Shown: piece by piece, positions 1-8,655 of the stretch
Layout of the letters: each line of letters begins with the position of its first letter
Position numbering within the stretch: position 1 is the first letter of the stretch
DNA from: SIG607 sp045646245
Lineage (GTDB): Bacteria > Bacillota > Clostridia > Oscillospirales > Acutalibacteraceae
Reading direction: 5' to 3'
Assembly (NCBI GenBank): GCA_045646245.1
Contig: JAZRKJ010000036.1
Location: 1-49,095 of the forward strand
DNA: 49,095 nucleotides
The notes under the pieces: generated by a model
The model's database searches: none
The model's input: the letters and a program-made list of their open reading frames with translations, nothing else
What the model was told of the DNA's origin: nothing
Translations under genes and position numbers: made by a program

Positions 1-38
1 AATCAAGGAAACCTGCACGGCGGTTTCCTTGATTTTTT
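1..38 (+). terminator. Rho-independent terminator of an upstream gene outside the window
   Basis: AATCAAGGAAACC and GGTTTCCTTGATT form a 13-bp stem around a short GC-rich loop, followed by a T run. It closes a plus-strand unit whose gene lies before the window. Seen directly. Confidence 0.85.
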
Positions 39-68
39 ATAAAAAATAGTGAATTATGCGGAGTTTTG

Positions 69-77
69 TGTTATAAT
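69..77 (+). promoter_or_regulatory. extended -10 promoter
   Basis: TGTTATAAT is an extended -10 element (TGn plus TATAAT). No good -35 lies 17 bp upstream. It predicts a start near 84, just ahead of the AGGGG ribosome binding site at 95-99, so translation most likely begins at TTG 108 rather than further upstream. Confidence 0.5.
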
Positions 78-107
78 GTGAAAAAATGTTTTTTAGGGGC
101 TTTTGTT

Positions 108-536
108 TTGGCAACAATCAAAAAATGGTACAAACGTAATAAAAATAAAATAACGGCTTTTATAAAGAAGTGGATTATGTTTTTTATTAATCCGCGTTTT
201 CTTATGTGCTTTTTGCTTGGTTGGCTTATTACAAACGGGTGGAGCTATATTTTTGCAACAGTTGGTGCTTACTTTGGTATTAACTGGATGACTATTGTGG
301 GTACGGCATATATGAGTATGTTGTGGGCTCCACTTACTCCGGAAAAGATTATTACTCTTATTCTGGCTATTTTCTTTTTGAAACTTCTTTTTCCAAATGA
401 CCAAAAAACTCTTAAGGTTTTACAAGATGAACTTCAAAAAGCTAAAGATTCATTAAAGAAACAGAAGGAAAAAAGAAAAGCAAAAAGGAAGGCAAGGCTT
501 GAAAAAAAGAATAAGAATAGGTGTGGGGAGAGTTGA
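108..536 (+). CDS. small two-helix membrane protein with a basic coiled-coil tail, unknown function
   Basis: About 142 aa. An open frame extends back to TTG 66, but that codon lies upstream of or inside the TATAAT box. AGGGG at 95-99 is correctly spaced for TTG 108, so I chose that start. A basic N-terminus is followed by two hydrophobic segments (about residues 28-58 and 75-98) and then a highly charged Lys/Glu/Arg tail (about 102-142) typical of a cytoplasmic coiled coil. I recognise no enzymatic motif. Short proteins of this shape are common next to housekeeping genes in Clostridia, but I cannot assign a function. It is followed by galM, whose promoter overlaps this gene's stop codon, so the two are probably separate transcription units. 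Confidence 0.65.
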   Translation: MATIKKWYKRNKNKITAFIKKWIMFFINPRFLMCFLLGWLITNGWSYIFATVGAYFGINWMTIVGTAYMSMLWAPLTPEKIITLILAIFFLKLLFPNDQKTLKVLQDELQKAKDSLKKQKEKRKAKRKARLEKKNKNRCGES

Positions 537-561
537 CTTAACGCTTAATTTGTATTAGAAT
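533..561 (+). promoter_or_regulatory. sigma-A promoter for galM
   Basis: TTGACT (533-538), a 17-bp spacer and TAGAAT (556-561). The -35 overlaps the TGA stop of the preceding gene. Confidence 0.6.
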
Positions 562-589
562 TTAGATATAAACTTTTGGAGGTTTTTTT

Positions 590-1630
590 ATGATTTCTGT
601 ACGCAGCTTCGGTAAAACTATCGATGGGGCAGAAGCCCAACTTTTTATTTTGGATAACGGTAAGGCTTCGGTTTATGTTACCGACCTTGGCGCTCATATC
701 GTGGCAATAAACGTTCCCGATAAAAACGGTGTACTTACCGACGTGGTTCTCGGCGCCGACAATGCTATGGCTTACTCAGGTAATATTGATTATATGGGAG
801 CAACCGTGGGTAGATTTGCAAATCGCATTGAAAAAGGCAAATTCACACTTAACGGTAAAGAATATACCCTTGCTATTAATAATGGTCCTAATCATCTTCA
901 CGGCGGCATCGAAGGCTTTAATCACAAAATGTTCGACGCTTACGTTGACGGTGAAACTCTTAAAATGTCTTATTTATCTCCTGACGGAGAAGAAGGCTTC
1001 CCGGGTAATCTTAAATTTGAAGTAAGCTTCTCTTTAGGAAACGATAATGATTTATCTATAGAATATAAAGCGGTTTGTGATGCTGATACGGTTGTTAACT
1101 TTACCAACCACGCTTACTTTAACCTTAATGGTGCTATCACCGAAAAAGAGGTTTATAACCATACCCTGCAAATTAATGCCGATGCTTTCTGCAGAGGTGA
1201 TGAAAACTGTCTGGCTGACGGAGCTATTATTCCTGTTCGCGGTACCGATATGGATTTCCGTGAAGGCGCAAGTCTTGATGAACGTTTGCACAGCGAATAT
1301 AAAGATATAAAAATGACGGGTGGTATTGACCATAACTTTGTTCTCGCTATGAGGCGTGGCGAATTCAAGGAAGCCGCTGAACTTTATTGTGAAGATACAG
1401 GAATACTTCTTAAGTGTTATACCGATCAACCCGGCGTTCAGGTTTATACCGGCAACGGTACTGATTATAGCGGTGGTAAATGCGGCGCTCATTACGGCAG
1501 ACACAGCGCAGTTTGCTTAGAAACACAAAATTTCCCGAATGCTACTTCTTTTGATTATTTCCCCAGCCCCGTTCTTAAGGCAGGAGAAGAGTTTTACAGC
1601 AAAACAGTATATAATTTTTCTGTTAAATAA
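590..1630 (+). CDS. galM: aldose 1-epimerase (galactose mutarotase)
   Basis: 346 aa, the normal length for bacterial GalM. It interconverts the alpha and beta anomers of galactose and other aldoses in the cytoplasm, feeding the Leloir pathway. The single-domain beta-sandwich carries the family signature residues: NHLHGG with H104, NHAYFNL with H174 (general acid), and a C-terminal LETQNFP segment with E311 (general base). The ribosome binding site GGAGG at 578-582 fixes ATG 590. The gene stands alone between its own promoter and a strong terminator, with no galK or galT nearby, so it probably serves sugar uptake in general. Function assignment is secure at the family level; exact sugar preference is not readable. 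Confidence 0.93.
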   Translation: MISVRSFGKTIDGAEAQLFILDNGKASVYVTDLGAHIVAINVPDKNGVLTDVVLGADNAMAYSGNIDYMGATVGRFANRIEKGKFTLNGKEYTLAINNGPNHLHGGIEGFNHKMFDAYVDGETLKMSYLSPDGEEGFPGNLKFEVSFSLGNDNDLSIEYKAVCDADTVVNFTNHAYFNLNGAITEKEVYNHTLQINADAFCRGDENCLADGAIIPVRGTDMDFREGASLDERLHSEYKDIKMTGGIDHNFVLAMRRGEFKEAAELYCEDTGILLKCYTDQPGVQVYTGNGTDYSGGKCGAHYGRHSAVCLETQNFPNATSFDYFPSPVLKAGEEFYSKTVYNFSVK

Positions 1631-1638
1631 CATTGTTT

Positions 1639-1667
1639 TAATGCCGCGTTATGCGGCATTATTTTTG
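1639..1667 (+). terminator. Rho-independent terminator after galM
   Basis: AATGCCGC and GCGGCATT form an 8-bp stem (1640-1660), followed by ATTTTTG. Confidence 0.85.
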
Positions 1668-1764
1668 TGTGCGTCACTCGCGTACAAATTACTTGGCTTT
1701 TCGCAACAAGAACGAGAAAAAAATGCGCTGATTTTGGATAAAATGACGATATTTTAAATTGTTC

Positions 1765-1793
1765 TTGCTTTTCTATTCGCTGTGTGTTAAGAT
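1765..1793 (+). promoter_or_regulatory. probable promoter of the hom-lysC-asd operon
   Basis: TTGCTT (1765-1770), a 17-bp spacer and TAAGAT (1788-1793) preceded by TG, an extended -10. The untranslated leader contains a small imperfect palindrome, GTCCG (1828-1832) with CGGAC (1840-1844), that could be an operator or leader hairpin. No L-box or other known riboswitch is visible here. Confidence 0.45.
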
Positions 1794-1866
1794 AATACAA
1801 ACACTTTTTATAATTATTTTTACGATTGTCCGTATATGGCGGACAGTTAATGAAAGAGGTTAAATG

Positions 1867-3012
1867 ATGAATGTAGCAATTCTTGGTTTCGGTACAGTCG
1901 GGGTAGGTGTGTATGATATCTTAGCTGAACGAAACGATGTTACGGTTAAATACGTTCTTGATGTTGTGGAGCATAAAGGGCTTACCGCTGTTTCGGTTAC
2001 CGACTATAACGTTATTTTGAATGATCAGAGCGTTGATACAGTTGTGGAAGTAATTGGGGGACTTCATCCTGCTTATGAATTCACTACTTTGGCTTTGAAA
2101 AACGGCAAAAACGTTATTACCGCAAATAAAATGCTCGTAAGCTCTTATTATAAAGAACTTACTGCTCTTGCTAAAGAAAACGGTGTAGCTTTACGTTATA
2201 CTGCGGCGGTTGGCGGAGGAATACCTTGGCTTGTTAATCTTGAACGCGCCGCAAGATGCGCTAAGGTTTGCGAAGTCAGCGGTATTATGAATGGTACTTC
2301 TAACTATATTCTTGATGCAATGCATACAGATAAAGCGGACTTTGGCGATTGCCTAAAAACCGCTCAAGACCTTGGATATGCGGAAAGAGACCCAAGCGCC
2401 GATATCGATGGGATTGATACTCTTTGCAAGGTCGTATTATCTGCTAATATTGCTTTTTCTGCGGTAATAGATAAAGAAAAGGTTGACGTTTCGGGTATTC
2501 GTTATATAAAGGACTCCGATATTGCTGTTTGTGAGGGTATGAGCCGCGTTTGCAAACTTATGGGTTTTGCTTACGACAAAAATAACAAGGTATCTATTTT
2601 TGTTGAGCCTACTTTTGTGAGTGAAAAATCTCTTGAAGCGTCAGTTCATTCTAATTTAAACCTTATTACTTTCGAAGCTGAACACGTGGGAAGAGAAAGT
2701 TTTTACGGGTACGGCGCAGGAAGATACCCAACAGCATATACTGTAGTTGAAGATTGTATCGACGTCGCGGGCGGACTTAAAAAAGCATATAACAACAAAA
2801 TGTCTGTTCCTGTTATTGATAATTCAGATACTATTCACAAATATTATGTCAGAACCGATTATAATAACGAATGGTTCACTAATCTTAAAAAAGATACTTG
2901 CGGTAGCGGTTTTATTACCGATTCTGTAAGTGTGAGCCAAATGCACGCTTTTTGTAAAGAAGCATTAAACGACGGCAAAGAATGTTTTATTGCCGGAATT
3001 TCTGAAATATAA
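1867..3012 (+). CDS. hom: homoserine dehydrogenase
   Basis: About 381 aa. It reduces aspartate 4-semialdehyde to homoserine with NAD(P)H, the branch point toward threonine and methionine. The N-terminus has the Rossmann motif GFGTVGVG. Catalytic-domain signatures follow: AAVGGGIPW, NGTSNYILDAM, and the DPSADIDGID stretch that carries the substrate-binding acidic residues. Two ATGs stand in tandem at 1864 and 1867. GAAAGAGG at 1852-1859 has better spacing to 1867, though either is possible. The protein is shorter than ACT-containing enzymes of about 430 aa, and I see only a short region after the catalytic domain, so a complete regulatory ACT domain seems absent. lysC follows 12 bp downstream and then asd, one operon supplying the common aspartate pathway. 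Confidence 0.94.
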   Translation: MNVAILGFGTVGVGVYDILAERNDVTVKYVLDVVEHKGLTAVSVTDYNVILNDQSVDTVVEVIGGLHPAYEFTTLALKNGKNVITANKMLVSSYYKELTALAKENGVALRYTAAVGGGIPWLVNLERAARCAKVCEVSGIMNGTSNYILDAMHTDKADFGDCLKTAQDLGYAERDPSADIDGIDTLCKVVLSANIAFSAVIDKEKVDVSGIRYIKDSDIAVCEGMSRVCKLMGFAYDKNNKVSIFVEPTFVSEKSLEASVHSNLNLITFEAEHVGRESFYGYGAGRYPTAYTVVEDCIDVAGGLKKAYNNKMSVPVIDNSDTIHKYYVRTDYNNEWFTNLKKDTCGSGFITDSVSVSQMHAFCKEALNDGKECFIAGISEI

Positions 3013-3024
3013 AGGGGTATAAAA

Positions 3025-4341
3025 ATGTTAAAAGTCCTTAAATTTGGTGGTACGTCAATGGCTGACGCTAACCAATTCGCAAAAGTTAAGTCTATTGTTG
3101 AAAGTGATCCTTCTCGCAGAGTAGTTGTTGTTTCTGCGGCAGGAAAACGCTTTTCAGATGACCATAAAATCACCGATTTACTTCTTCTTTGTCATGCTCA
3201 TATTAAGTACGGCGTTTCGAGCGACAGTGTGTTTGATATGATTTCTAAACGGTATATTGAAATCCGTGACGATTGCGGTCTCAAAACCGACATTGAAGGT
3301 GAATTGGAAAAAATCGCGGCTAAACTAAAAACCGGTATTACTAAAGATGAACTTGTTTCCCGCGGTGAATATCTGTCCGCCCGTCTTATGGCTGATTATT
3401 TAGGTTTTGAATTTGTTGATTCGGCCCGTTGGGTTCGTTTCAGATTAGACGGTTCTATTGACACCGAAAAATCATATGAGTTGCTTCGTGAACTGGCTGA
3501 AGGCAGAAAGGTTGTTATTCCCGGATTTTACGGCTCAATGCCCAACGGTTCTATTAAAATTATGAGCCGCGGCGGCTCTGATATTACCGGCGCTCTTGCG
3601 GCTGCCGCCCTTGACGCTGATGTGTATGAAAACTGGACCGATGTTTCAGGTATTCTTATGGCTGACCCGAGAATTGTTGAAAATCCCGAACCTATTAAAT
3701 ATATTACTTACGAAGAACTTCGTGAACTTTCTCATATGGGAGCTCAAGTTCTTCATGAAGGAACTATTTTCCCCGTAAGGCAAAAGAATATACCTCTTAA
3801 TATCCGCAATACAAACGCTCCTGAAGACCCCGGCAGCCTTATTATGGAAAACTGTCCGGATGATGATAATGACAAACAGTTTATTACCGGAATTACAGGT
3901 AAGAAGAACTTTTCTATTATTACCGTTGCAAAAAGCGGTATGTCTTCCGAAGTCGGCTTTTTAAGGAAGGTTCTTGAGGTATTTGAAAAATATTCTGTTA
4001 GCGTTGAATATGTTCCTTCGGGAATCGACAGCGTATCGGTTGTTGTTGAATCTAAAGCTGTTCATGATTGTCTTTATGCGATTATGGGTGATCTTCAGAA
4101 GAATGTTAAACCCGATAGCATTAACGTTACCGAAGACATCGCTATTGTTGCTGTTGTCGGTAGAAAAATGGCTTATAAACCCGGTATGTCTGGCAGACTG
4201 TTTGCTGCGCTGGGTGAAAGTAAAATCAATATTCGTATGATTTCACAAAGTTGTGAAGAACTTAATATTGTTGCCGGTGTAAGTAACGATGACTTTGAAA
4301 AGGCCGTTCGGGTTCTTTACAGTAGTTTTGTTAAGAAATAA
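3025..4341 (+). CDS. lysC: aspartate kinase
   Basis: 438 aa. It phosphorylates aspartate in the first committed step of lysine, threonine and methionine synthesis. The kinase domain opens with KFGGTSMAD and contains VVVSAAGKR, the SRGEYLSA motif, SRGGSDITGA, and the WTDVSGI and DPRIV segments. The C-terminal region (about 305-438) has two ACT-type units, the usual site of allosteric feedback by lysine or threonine. The AAGKR...DDHKITDLL pattern is the variant common in Clostridia. It lies between hom and asd with short gaps. There is no separate promoter, so expression follows the hom promoter rather than the lysine riboswitch that controls dapA elsewhere in the window. Confidence 0.95.
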   Translation: MLKVLKFGGTSMADANQFAKVKSIVESDPSRRVVVVSAAGKRFSDDHKITDLLLLCHAHIKYGVSSDSVFDMISKRYIEIRDDCGLKTDIEGELEKIAAKLKTGITKDELVSRGEYLSARLMADYLGFEFVDSARWVRFRLDGSIDTEKSYELLRELAEGRKVVIPGFYGSMPNGSIKIMSRGGSDITGALAAAALDADVYENWTDVSGILMADPRIVENPEPIKYITYEELRELSHMGAQVLHEGTIFPVRQKNIPLNIRNTNAPEDPGSLIMENCPDDDNDKQFITGITGKKNFSIITVAKSGMSSEVGFLRKVLEVFEKYSVSVEYVPSGIDSVSVVVESKAVHDCLYAIMGDLQKNVKPDSINVTEDIAIVAVVGRKMAYKPGMSGRLFAALGESKINIRMISQSCEELNIVAGVSNDDFEKAVRVLYSSFVKK

Positions 4342-4352
4342 GGAGAATTATT

Positions 4353-5354
4353 ATGAAAAAGTACAATTTGGCTGTTTTGGGCGCGACCGGTGCGGTTGGC
4401 CGTGAAATGTTAAAGGTTTTGGCTGAAAGAAATTTTCCGGTTGGAGAATTAAAACTTCTTGCCAGTGCCAGAAGTGTGGGCAAAGAAATCGAGTTCAAAG
4501 GAAACGTTTATAAAGTTGAGGAAGCTACCAAAGATTCTTTTGCGGGTGTTGATATTGTGCTTGGCGCTGCAAGTAACGCTTTGGCTAAAGAACTCGCTCC
4601 CGCAATTAAGGCGGCCGACGCGGTTTTCGTAGATAACTCCAGCGCTTTTCGTATGTGTGATGATGTTCCGCTGGTTATTCCGGAAATCAACCCCGAAGAC
4701 GTTAAAAACCACAATGGTATTATTTCTAATCCAAACTGTTCCACCATTATTACTCTTACCGCTGTTAATGCTCTCAACAAGGCAAGCAAGATCAAAAGTA
4801 TGATTGCCTGCACATATCAGGCAGTTTCCGGAGCAGGCGCGGGTGGCCCTGTTGAACTTCTTAACCAAACCGAAGCTATTATGAAGGGTGAACCTGTAGA
4901 GCATAACGTATTTGCACATCAAATTGCCTATAACGTTATTCCTAAAATCGGCGGTGTTACTACTGAGGGTTATACTTCTGAAGAAATGAAGATGCAAAAT
5001 GAAGGCAAGAAGATTATGCACCTTCCCGAATTAAAGGTTAGTTGCACATGTATCCGTGTTCCTGTTCTTCGTTCTCACTCTATTTCGGTACTCGTTCGCA
5101 CCGAAGAACCGATATCTGTAGAACAAGCTAAAGAGCTTATTGCGAATGCACCTGGCTGTAGATATGTAGAGGATATGGAAAATGAAGTATATCCTATGCC
5201 GCTTGAAACAAGCGATCAGGATATAGTGTTCGTTGGACGTATCCGTCCCGACCTTACTGATGATAACGGTCTTAACATCTGGTGTTGTGGTGACCAAGTA
5301 AGAAAAGGCGCCGCTACCAACGCAATTCAAATTGCTGAACTTCTCATAAAGTAA
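4353..5354 (+). CDS. asd: aspartate-semialdehyde dehydrogenase
   Basis: 333 aa, typical length. It reduces aspartyl-4-phosphate to aspartate semialdehyde, the substrate of both Hom and DapA. It has the NADP-binding motif GATGAVG at residues 9-15, FVDNSSAFR, the catalytic cysteine in SNPNCSTI (about C129), and a conserved histidine in the LRSHS segment near 248. AAGGAG at 4340-4345 precedes ATG 4353, 11 bp after the lysC stop. As the last gene of hom-lysC-asd it ends at a bidirectional terminator shared with ligA. Function is secure. Confidence 0.95.
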   Translation: MKKYNLAVLGATGAVGREMLKVLAERNFPVGELKLLASARSVGKEIEFKGNVYKVEEATKDSFAGVDIVLGAASNALAKELAPAIKAADAVFVDNSSAFRMCDDVPLVIPEINPEDVKNHNGIISNPNCSTIITLTAVNALNKASKIKSMIACTYQAVSGAGAGGPVELLNQTEAIMKGEPVEHNVFAHQIAYNVIPKIGGVTTEGYTSEEMKMQNEGKKIMHLPELKVSCTCIRVPVLRSHSISVLVRTEEPISVEQAKELIANAPGCRYVEDMENEVYPMPLETSDQDIVFVGRIRPDLTDDNGLNIWCCGDQVRKGAATNAIQIAELLIK

Positions 5355-5388
5355 AAAAATAACGGCGAATATCGCCGTTATTTTTTTA
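5354..5388. terminator. bidirectional terminator between asd and ligA
   Basis: AACGGCGA and TCGCCGTT form an 8-bp stem, with an A run on the left and a T run on the right. It therefore works for asd on the plus strand and ligA on the minus strand. Confidence 0.9.
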
Positions 5389-7374
5389 TAATTCTTTTAG
5401 TATTTCTTCTTCGCTCAGCACAGGTACTGAAAGTGATTTTGCTTTTGCAAGTTTACTGCCGGCATTTTCTCCGCAAAGAACGTAATCTGTCTTTGAGGAA
5501 ACCGAACCCGAAACTTTAGCGCCTAAAGCAGTTAATTTATCAGTTAGTTCATCTCTGGTGAAACTTTCGAAAGTACCGGTTATTACAATTTTTTTGCCAA
5601 AGAAAATTGAACTTTGATTTTCATTTTTTTCAGTTCGTTTGATAGTCAATAAATCGGAGATGGCCTTAAATTCTGCGATATTTTCTTCAATTGAAAACCA
5701 ATTCTTTAAATTGTTGCTCATAGTTTCACCGAATCCTTCGATTTCGGTGAAATCAAAGTCACTGTCAATAGCAGATAACAGTTGGTCAACACTGCCCGAA
5801 AAACAATCTTCAATAAGTTTTGCTGCACTTTTGCCGATAAGGTCAATGTTCATTGCAACAAGAAGATTTGAAAGGGTGGTGTTTTTTGATGCTTCAATGG
5901 CTTTAATAAGATTATCGTATGATTTTCTGCCAAAACCTTCCATTGTAACGATTTGTTCTTCGTACTTGCTTAAATCGAAAATATCACGAAGAGATGACAA
6001 CCATCCGTTTTTGATGAATTTCTCAAGCGTTTGTTCTGACAGACCGTCGATATTCATAGCCGGTTTGCTTACAAAGTGAGTGAACTTTTTAATATTTTTA
6101 CCGGGACACTCATTGTTTTTACAGTATAGAACTTCAACTGTTCTTTTATTGTTTTCGGTAGTTGAAACTGTCGTGGGATGGTTACAAACAGGACAGCTAC
6201 GAGGAAAATTGAGAGAGTAAACCGTTCTTTCTTTACCATCTAAATTTTCTTCAACGTGAGGGATAATCATATTGCGCTTTGAAACCATTATGCGGTCATT
6301 AGGCAATAATTTTAAGTCTTTTATAAACGTCATATTGTGAAGGGAAGCGCGTTCGACCACGGTATTATCAATTTCAACGGCATCGAATAAAGCGATAGGG
6401 GTTAACTGGCCTGTTCTTGATATATTCCATTCAATTTCTTTAAGAGTTGTTTCGAAATGCGGATCACCGAATTTAAAGGCAATACCGTCGCGGAAATGGT
6501 GAGATGTTCTTCCTAAAGATGCGGAGAATTTAGCATCGTCGTAAAAGAAAACGATTCCGTCTATAGGCAATGCTTTTTCGGCTGCTTTATCCTTTAAAGA
6601 AAAAATAGCTTCTGTTATTGTTTTAATGTCATCTTGTTTGGAAATGTTTACTGACGGTATGCGTGAAAAACCGTATTCGGCAAGCTTGTTTATTCTATCT
6701 GTTCTTGAAGGGATGTCATCTAACCCTTCGAGCACGTTGAAAGGCATAAAACAAACGTTTCGTTCTTTACAAATTGATGAATCCAGCTGCCTTACCGAAC
6801 CTGCAGCCAAATTTCTGGGAGTTGAATATTTGTCTTCATCGTTTTCAATTCTTTCATTTATCATATTAAAAGTATTAATATCAATATGTGCTTCGCCGGT
6901 AATACGAAGCAAGCCTTTATACGGAATGGCTTTTGGAATATCCTTGAAAACTTTTGCGTTGTGTGTTATAAGCTCTCCTTCAAAACCGTTACCGCGGGTA
7001 GATGCCTCTTTAAGAATTCCGTTTTCGAACAATAACTCTACCGTAAGACCGTCTATTTTTAAAGCAAGGTAGCCGGGGTTAACTTTAACCATATCTACTA
7101 TATCAGCGGCATCTTTGGTTTTTGCAAGGCTTAAAAGAGGAATGACGTGTGTAACTTTTGGAAGCTCACTTAAAACTTCATAACCTGCGCGTTGTGTGGG
7201 TGACGAAGCAAGTATAACTCCTGTTTCTTTTTCCAATTCAGTAAGCTCGTCGTATAATTTGTCGTACTGTGCATCCGAAAGAGTAGGAGAGTCTCCATTG
7301 TAATATTCATTTGCGCATACGTTTAAAAAATCCACAAGGTAACGAATCCTTGAAATTTTTGCAGCGTTTGTCAT
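5386..7374 (-). CDS. ligA: divergent NAD+-dependent DNA ligase (LigA family)
   Basis: 662 aa with complete LigA architecture: N-terminal Ia/adenylation region, KIDG nucleophile motif (lysine about 105), OB fold, Cys4 zinc finger (CPVC...CKNNEC, about 393-425), helix-hairpin-helix region and C-terminal BRCT domain (about 588-662). The family seals nicks using NAD+. Several usually invariant positions differ: TRGNG replaces TRGDG, the APRWAIAYKF region reads HHFRDGIAFKF, and RAGDVIP reads KRNMIIP. It may be a specialised paralog rather than the essential replicative ligase, or simply a diverged sole copy. The start ATG overlaps the regulator's stop (TAATG) with AGGAGG just upstream, so the two genes are translationally coupled. 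Confidence 0.88.
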   Translation of the reverse strand: MTNAAKISRIRYLVDFLNVCANEYYNGDSPTLSDAQYDKLYDELTELEKETGVILASSPTQRAGYEVLSELPKVTHVIPLLSLAKTKDAADIVDMVKVNPGYLALKIDGLTVELLFENGILKEASTRGNGFEGELITHNAKVFKDIPKAIPYKGLLRITGEAHIDINTFNMINERIENDEDKYSTPRNLAAGSVRQLDSSICKERNVCFMPFNVLEGLDDIPSRTDRINKLAEYGFSRIPSVNISKQDDIKTITEAIFSLKDKAAEKALPIDGIVFFYDDAKFSASLGRTSHHFRDGIAFKFGDPHFETTLKEIEWNISRTGQLTPIALFDAVEIDNTVVERASLHNMTFIKDLKLLPNDRIMVSKRNMIIPHVEENLDGKERTVYSLNFPRSCPVCNHPTTVSTTENNKRTVEVLYCKNNECPGKNIKKFTHFVSKPAMNIDGLSEQTLEKFIKNGWLSSLRDIFDLSKYEEQIVTMEGFGRKSYDNLIKAIEASKNTTLSNLLVAMNIDLIGKSAAKLIEDCFSGSVDQLLSAIDSDFDFTEIEGFGETMSNNLKNWFSIEENIAEFKAISDLLTIKRTEKNENQSSIFFGKKIVITGTFESFTRDELTDKLTALGAKVSGSVSSKTDYVLCGENAGSKLAKAKSLSVPVLSEEEILKEL

Positions 7375-8279
7375 TACGTTTCCTCCTGTCTCAAAATAGA
7401 AGTTTTGTATTTTTTCGGTGTTTGTCCCGTATATTTTTTAAAGGCGCGGTTGAAATTCGGGCAATTGTTAAAGCCGCATTTTAAAGCTACGGAAATAATT
7501 GAATCATCGGGAAATTCAACAAGTAACTGTGTCGCCAACAATACACGCTTCTCGCTTATGTAATCCCACAGCTTAACGCCGGTTTGTTCACGGAAAACAT
7601 TAGAAAAATAATTTGGACTCAGCTCTGCAACGGATGATATTCTTTCTAAAGTCAGTTCTTCGTTTAAGTGAGCGTCTATATAGTCTATTACCTTCTTTAA
7701 TGCTTTGTGGCTTTTACTGTAGTTATCTGTAACAGTGCTTGTTTCTGAGGCTGTGAGATAATTGGTATCTCGCGCTATTGTAAGTAGTATATCCAAAGAT
7801 ATACGAATGATTTCTGTTTCATAACCTAATCTTTTTGAATTAAAGGACTCGCCAATTTTGTAAATTGATTCTTTAATAAGCTTTGCGATAGGGTTAACGG
7901 ACGGAATTTTGTTTTTAAAATTGCCGGAATGTGAACCAAAAAAATTGTGTTCTTCAAACATAGAACGTAAGGGAAGTAACTCCCCGTAAGCAGCACCGTC
8001 AATTTGTAAACTTAAAAAAACTGCGTTATTATCGGCGTATACAATTTCTTTGCTATCTTCTTTTGAAAAAACAAGAACGTCGCCTTCATGTGTGTCGAAA
8101 TTGTTAGAATATGTAGAAAAACGGCAGTGAGGAGATTGCATAAGCCAAATCTCAAAATAGGGATAGCCGCTTGTATTAGGGAGGTTATCACCGGAAAATA
8201 TACTTTTGCTGCTGAGCTTTAAAGCAATGTCTTTGTTTTTATTATAAATGAATTCGTCAGTAACTTTGATTTGATACAT
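7374..8279 (-). CDS. AraC-family transcriptional regulator
   Basis: About 301 aa from ATG at 8279, chosen because AGGAG lies at the right distance (8285-8289). The frame continues 40 codons further upstream but without a ribosome binding site. The N-terminal half (about 1-150) resembles the cupin-like sensor domain of AraC regulators (FEIWLMQSPHCRF, HEGDVLVF). The C-terminal hundred residues are a double helix-turn-helix: ELTLERISSVAELSPNYFS, then KCGFNNCPNFNRAFKKYTG ending in TPKKYK. Such proteins usually sense a sugar or glycan fragment and activate neighbouring genes. Its promoter is back-to-back with that of the lipoprotein/ABC cluster, so it is the obvious candidate regulator of that cluster. 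Why it is coupled to a DNA ligase is unclear. Confidence 0.9.
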   Translation of the reverse strand: MYQIKVTDEFIYNKNKDIALKLSSKSIFSGDNLPNTSGYPYFEIWLMQSPHCRFSTYSNNFDTHEGDVLVFSKEDSKEIVYADNNAVFLSLQIDGAAYGELLPLRSMFEEHNFFGSHSGNFKNKIPSVNPIAKLIKESIYKIGESFNSKRLGYETEIIRISLDILLTIARDTNYLTASETSTVTDNYSKSHKALKKVIDYIDAHLNEELTLERISSVAELSPNYFSNVFREQTGVKLWDYISEKRVLLATQLLVEFPDDSIISVALKCGFNNCPNFNRAFKKYTGQTPKKYKTSILRQEET

Positions 8280-8410
8280 AAAAACTCCTAACTTTTTGGA
8301 AGAAACTTGTGAGAAATTTAAAATTTTAAAATATTTTATGATTTGATGAATGGCCAATTTGTTGAATTTTTCTGATGAGTTGTGCAAAATTGACATCAAA
8401 AACCATTAAA

Positions 8411-8439
8411 ATTATACTATTCGTTCATTAAAATGTCAA
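8411..8439 (-). promoter_or_regulatory. consensus sigma-A promoter for the araC-ligA operon
   Basis: On the minus strand TTGACA (8439-8434), a 17-bp spacer and TATAAT (8416-8411), a perfect match. The predicted start near 8404 gives a leader of about 125 nt. Confidence 0.85.
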
Positions 8440-8444
8440 TTAAA

Positions 8445-8474
8445 TTAACAAAAGCAACAAATTAAATTTATAAT
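8445..8474 (+). promoter_or_regulatory. divergent promoter for the lipoprotein and ABC cluster
   Basis: TTAACA (8445-8450), an 18-bp spacer and TATAAT (8469-8474). Its -35 lies 5 bp from the -35 of the opposing regulator promoter. The rest of the 376-bp gap between the two start codons is AT-rich. It contains the word TTGGGTC twice, at 8562 and 8591, a possible regulator site. I see nothing else in it. Confidence 0.55.
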
Positions 8475-8655
8475 TTCGTAATATTTGTTATAAAATTCGG
8501 TATATATTTGTAGATTTATTTAGTGAAACAATGTATTCTATAAAAGAACTATTCTGCATTATTGGGTCATTTTGTACATTTTTCGACTTTTTGGGTCTTT
8601 TTTCATAAATTTGATCTATATGCGTTTGTTCGAATTTACTAAATGGAGATTTGAT

